Source of the DNA: Pristionchus mayeri
Taxonomy: Eukaryota > Nematoda > Chromadorea > Rhabditida > Neodiplogasteridae
Direction: 5' to 3'
Length of the DNA: 64,000 bases
Assembly: GCA_036245805.1 (NCBI GenBank)
Contig: BTRK01000004.1
Coordinates: 24,628,619-24,692,618, forward strand
Positions 61,205-64,000 of this stretch are shown here, piece by piece (the first letter of the stretch is position 1; each line of letters begins with the position of its first letter). The translations under genes and the position numbers were made by a program. The notes under the pieces are model-generated. The model ran no database searches, was not told the origin of the DNA, and was given only the letters and a program-made list of their open reading frames with translations.

Positions 61205-62540
61205 GTTGGAACAGCGATTTTTTGAAAACATGAAATTTGGGGTTGTTTTGAATGCTGATGACGATGGTCAGTATCATTTTGCATAGTTGGTTCAATTTAG
61301 CGAGCTATGGAGCGTCCTAAAATCACGAATTTTCATGTTTATGAGGTCTATCACGTTTGAGAAAGACCCAATAAAAACGAAAATTGTTTTCCTGGGGTAG
61401 TTTTTCATTCTCTACACGATGCGCTATATGTGAACTTTATAACAAAATTTCTTCATTGTTTTTGCGACAGCATCTTAGGGTTAAACTCAAAAAAGCATTA
61501 AGCCGCTTTACAGATATGTTCTCAGTACTGTGTACAGGCCATAAAACAAATTTGGTGCAAATCGCGAATGGGTATTTTGAGATATTGTTATTTCAATATT
61601 TCTGTCTTATTCCTCTTGCATTATGCGTGGACGAGGGAGATTGCATGGGTCACATTCCAGTTCATCTCACATAATCCGATGTGGCTCAATGGTAAGTCGT
61701 CAGACTTGCGCACCTTTGCTTTTGTCGAAATGGCCAGTTCGAATCCATCCGACGCCGAATCATTTTTATCTTTTAGAGGTCACTTAAATGTCATAGATAT
61801 CGATAATTGATATAAAAATACGATGCAAACAGAGCAATCTAAAGAACATCGATGCATTAAAGACGGAGCAGGTAAATTGATAACATTTTAATCATCCTTC
61901 TTGAAGATGAAGGATGAGTTTTTTCCGCATTAAACAACATGAAAACGTTATAACTTGAATCATAGATGGAGAAAAAAGTGGCAAAAATGACTCGGCGTCG
62001 GATGGATTCGAACTGGCCATTTCGACAAAAGCAAAGGTGCGCAAGTCTGCCGACTTACCATTGAGCCACATCGGATTATGTGAGATGAACTGGAATGTGA
62101 CCCATGCAATCTCCCTCGTCCACGCATAATGCAAGAGGAATAAGACAGAAATATTGAAATAACAATATCTCAAAATACCCATTCGCGATTTGCACCAAAT
62201 TTGTTTTATGGCCTGTACACAGTACTGAGAACATATCTGTAAAGCGGCTTAATGCTTTTTTGAGTTTAACCCTAAGATGCTGTCGCAAAAACAATGAAGA
62301 AATTTTGTTATAAAGTTCACATATAGCGCATCGTGTAGAGAATGAAAAACTACCCCAGGAAAACAATTTTCGTTTTTATTGGGTCTTTCTCAAACGTGAT
62401 AGACCTCATAAACATGAAAATTCGTGATTTTAGGGCGCTCCATAGCTCGCTAAATTGAACCAAATATGCAAAATGATACTGACCATCGTCATCAGCATCC
62501 AAAACAACCCTAAATTTCAAGTTTTCGAAAAATCACTGTT
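61205..62540. repeat. 1.3-kb palindrome with a full tRNA-like motif in each arm
   Basis: Arms 61205-61780 and about 61985-62540 are inverted copies around a ~200-bp centre. Identical 96-codon frames (MFSWGSFSFSTRCAICELYN) read inward from both ends and are symmetry artefacts. Each arm contains TGGCTCAATGGTAAGTCGTC and, 40 bp on, GGCCAGTTCGAATCC, matching A and B boxes. Confidence 0.88.
61677..61758 (+). ncRNA. tRNA-like sequence in palindrome arm
   Basis: ATGTGGCTCAATGGTAAGTC and AGTTCGAATCCATCC are placed as D-arm and T-arm of a tRNA with a longer variable part. The inverse copy is at 62008-62090 (-). An acceptor stem was not convincingly closed, so a tRNA-derived repeat is likelier than a working tRNA. 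Confidence 0.5.
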
Positions 62541-62825
62541 CCAACCCCTTCAATGAATTGTCTCCTTCTTAGAAATACGGCGTCATATAGGAACCATTTA
62601 TGTTTAATATGTGCTCTCAATAGAAACACAACTGTGCAAACACAAAAAGGAAAGTACGAGAGTTAAATAACGCGCGAATCAACACTGTGGTCTTGCAACG
62701 ATATTACCATGACACTTTCTTTATTTAGCGGTGGGCGGAGCCGGCGGGCGTTGTGCGCGACTCCGTAAAATGCCGTGCCTACATCCTCAACTACGTCAAC
62801 TACAACATTCAACTTATCAATTTAA

Positions 62826-63052
62826 AGTTGCTCAACAAAGACGAAATTGACCCCCTATTTTTTCTCCTCCATCGAAAAGCCGATTGCTGAATTACTTGAG
62901 AATGAATATACAAAAATGATAAAAATCAATAATAGCCTCAAGGGGAAGCCGGAAATGATCAGCGTAATCCCGCGCTCTCTCTCTTTTGCATACTCTCTCG
63001 TACACGCGACCAGATCAGGGTCAGATCAGGGTTTCGTCCTCGTTCGGAAACT
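62826..63052. mobile_element. 226-bp TTAA MITE, copy 4
   Basis: TTAA on both sides, ends AGTTGCTCAACAAAGACGAA and the partly mismatched inverse. Interior conserved with copies 1-3. Confidence 0.88.
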
Positions 63053-63056
63053 TTAA

Positions 63057-64000
63057 AAAAATAAAATTTTCGAACTTTGAATTTGCATGAACAAACTCCA
63101 CGGGCGGATAGAGCACATCAAGAAGGACCTAGAAACGAGTTTACTTGTAGTACAGTCTCTGTACAGTAAAAATAATGCGAAAGCTTAAGCACGTGCAATT
63201 ATGCAAATTAGGTATTCTATCACATGAGAATACACAAATGGATGGACCATCCTCGTTTCAGAGGGGGCTAGGTCAGATGAAAACTACTGCGTCAAAACTA
63301 TTCGCTAGGTCGGATGAAACTATTGTGTTTTGGGGATGCCGCATTTTATATATCAAAGGCGGCATTGTGAAATAGTTCTCGAAAAAAACATTTCTCAGGT
63401 ACGAGAACAAAGATAGACGTGATTGGCTCACTTTCATTTTGATTCTTGCAGCATCTGCAGCGGCGTCTTATCTTCGTCTTATTTCTGACACCTGAAAAAA
63501 AACACTATGTATAGGCTCCATTAACATCTCTATAATACAAGAATAGTAAATAGTTAAAGAGAAGCGGTGAAATGAGAAAAGGGGAACATTTCAGCACACC
63601 AACGCTTTGTCGTCCATGACCGCTTTAGCCAATTATTGTAGTTTGTTTTAAAACATACAGTCGTCCTCTCCCTGTCCTGATGCGCATGCGCACCACATAC
63701 TCTATCACTTTCTTTGTCCAGCGAGAGATCACGTGAAAAAGAGACGATATAGTACGGTATCCCGCCATCTACCGTGTCCCATTTTTTATTTGAAAAATGC
63801 GGACCGACTTATTGTACACCACATGAATCCTCGTGCAAGCATTCTCATTTTCAGTTTTCTTTGCACGCCCCGCTGGCTTTTGCGCCCTCATTGCTACATT
63901 CATAATACTATGGATTAGAATATGATGTTTTCCACGTTTTTTTTAACCGGAGAGAAAAATCTATTTTTGACTTAAATGGGGGGGGGGGCATGGGCAACGA
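63057..64000. other. No gene seen at right edge
   Basis: 63722-63812 carries an inverted relative of 41270-41345 (GAGACGATATAGTACGGTAT, CTACCGTGTCCCATTTTT). A G-run lies near 63979. No ORF is recognisable. Confidence 0.5.

Noticed and set aside
61384..62366. Two identical 96-codon ORFs on opposite strands (MFSWGSFSFS..)
   Set aside because: They are mirror images produced by the palindrome arms and include the tRNA-like segment. There is no protein family signal.

Overview
The window looks like nuclear DNA of a free-living rhabditid-type nematode. Supporting signs are many introns of about 40-50 bp, an innexin, a nuclear receptor with a CNGCKGFF P-box, a near-perfect antisense copy of the nematode SL1 spliced leader, scattered TACCGTAAC-type repeats, poly-G tracts, and very abundant foldback (palindromic) elements. 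Exon models were assembled by eye from splice sites plus remembered family alignments. I had no database and no transcript evidence.

Host genes from left to right: (1) a sphingosine-1-phosphate lyase-like gene (+, 1-15543) with an apparently open frame in which the PLP lysine and other cofactor residues are replaced, so probably a pseudoenzyme. Two introns of 7.6 and 5.7 kb are packed with nested repeats. (2) A small single-pass membrane protein (+, 15880-16441), tail to tail with (3) a TUSC2/FUS1 homologue (-, 16697-17254). (4) A MULE-type DNA transposon (17429-22256) with about 190-bp terminal inverted repeats and a multi-exon zinc-finger/SWIM/PHD-like transposase gene (-). (5) An innexin (-, 22620-25403), divergent from (6) a delta-type phosphoinositide phospholipase C (+, 25829-31016). 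(7) A 13.7-kb region bounded by a ~220-bp inverted repeat (31358-45058). It holds two TTAA-flanked long-palindrome elements, transposon-like ORFs, a tandem array of ~0.95-kb units and a composite repeat block. (8) A nuclear hormone receptor (-, about 45466-50071) with a 1.9-kb palindrome in an intron. (9) An OTUD5-type OTU deubiquitinase (-, 51686-59352) whose 4.8-kb intron is full of palindromes and which carries an intronic minisatellite. (10) A gene-free right end with foldbacks and MITEs.

The most notable signal is the mobile fraction. Three elements (9052-12438, 31522-34296, 34501-36276) share termini starting AACGC.TTCTCTGTAA plus a GGTGGCACAA block, and all are flanked by TTAA. One sits inside one arm of the larger 13.7-kb inverted repeat, and the other arm preserves the empty TTAA site. 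It also contains exons of an EGF-like/transmembrane protein and a 321-codon ORF whose start codon lies in the element's arm. Two short MITE groups also use TTAA. Many unrelated palindromes carry tRNA-like B-box sequences in their arms, hinting at Pol III-related ancestry or function.

The single-copy genes are not an operon and have no shared pathway. S1P lyase and PLC both belong to lipid signalling, but I infer no functional link from adjacency.
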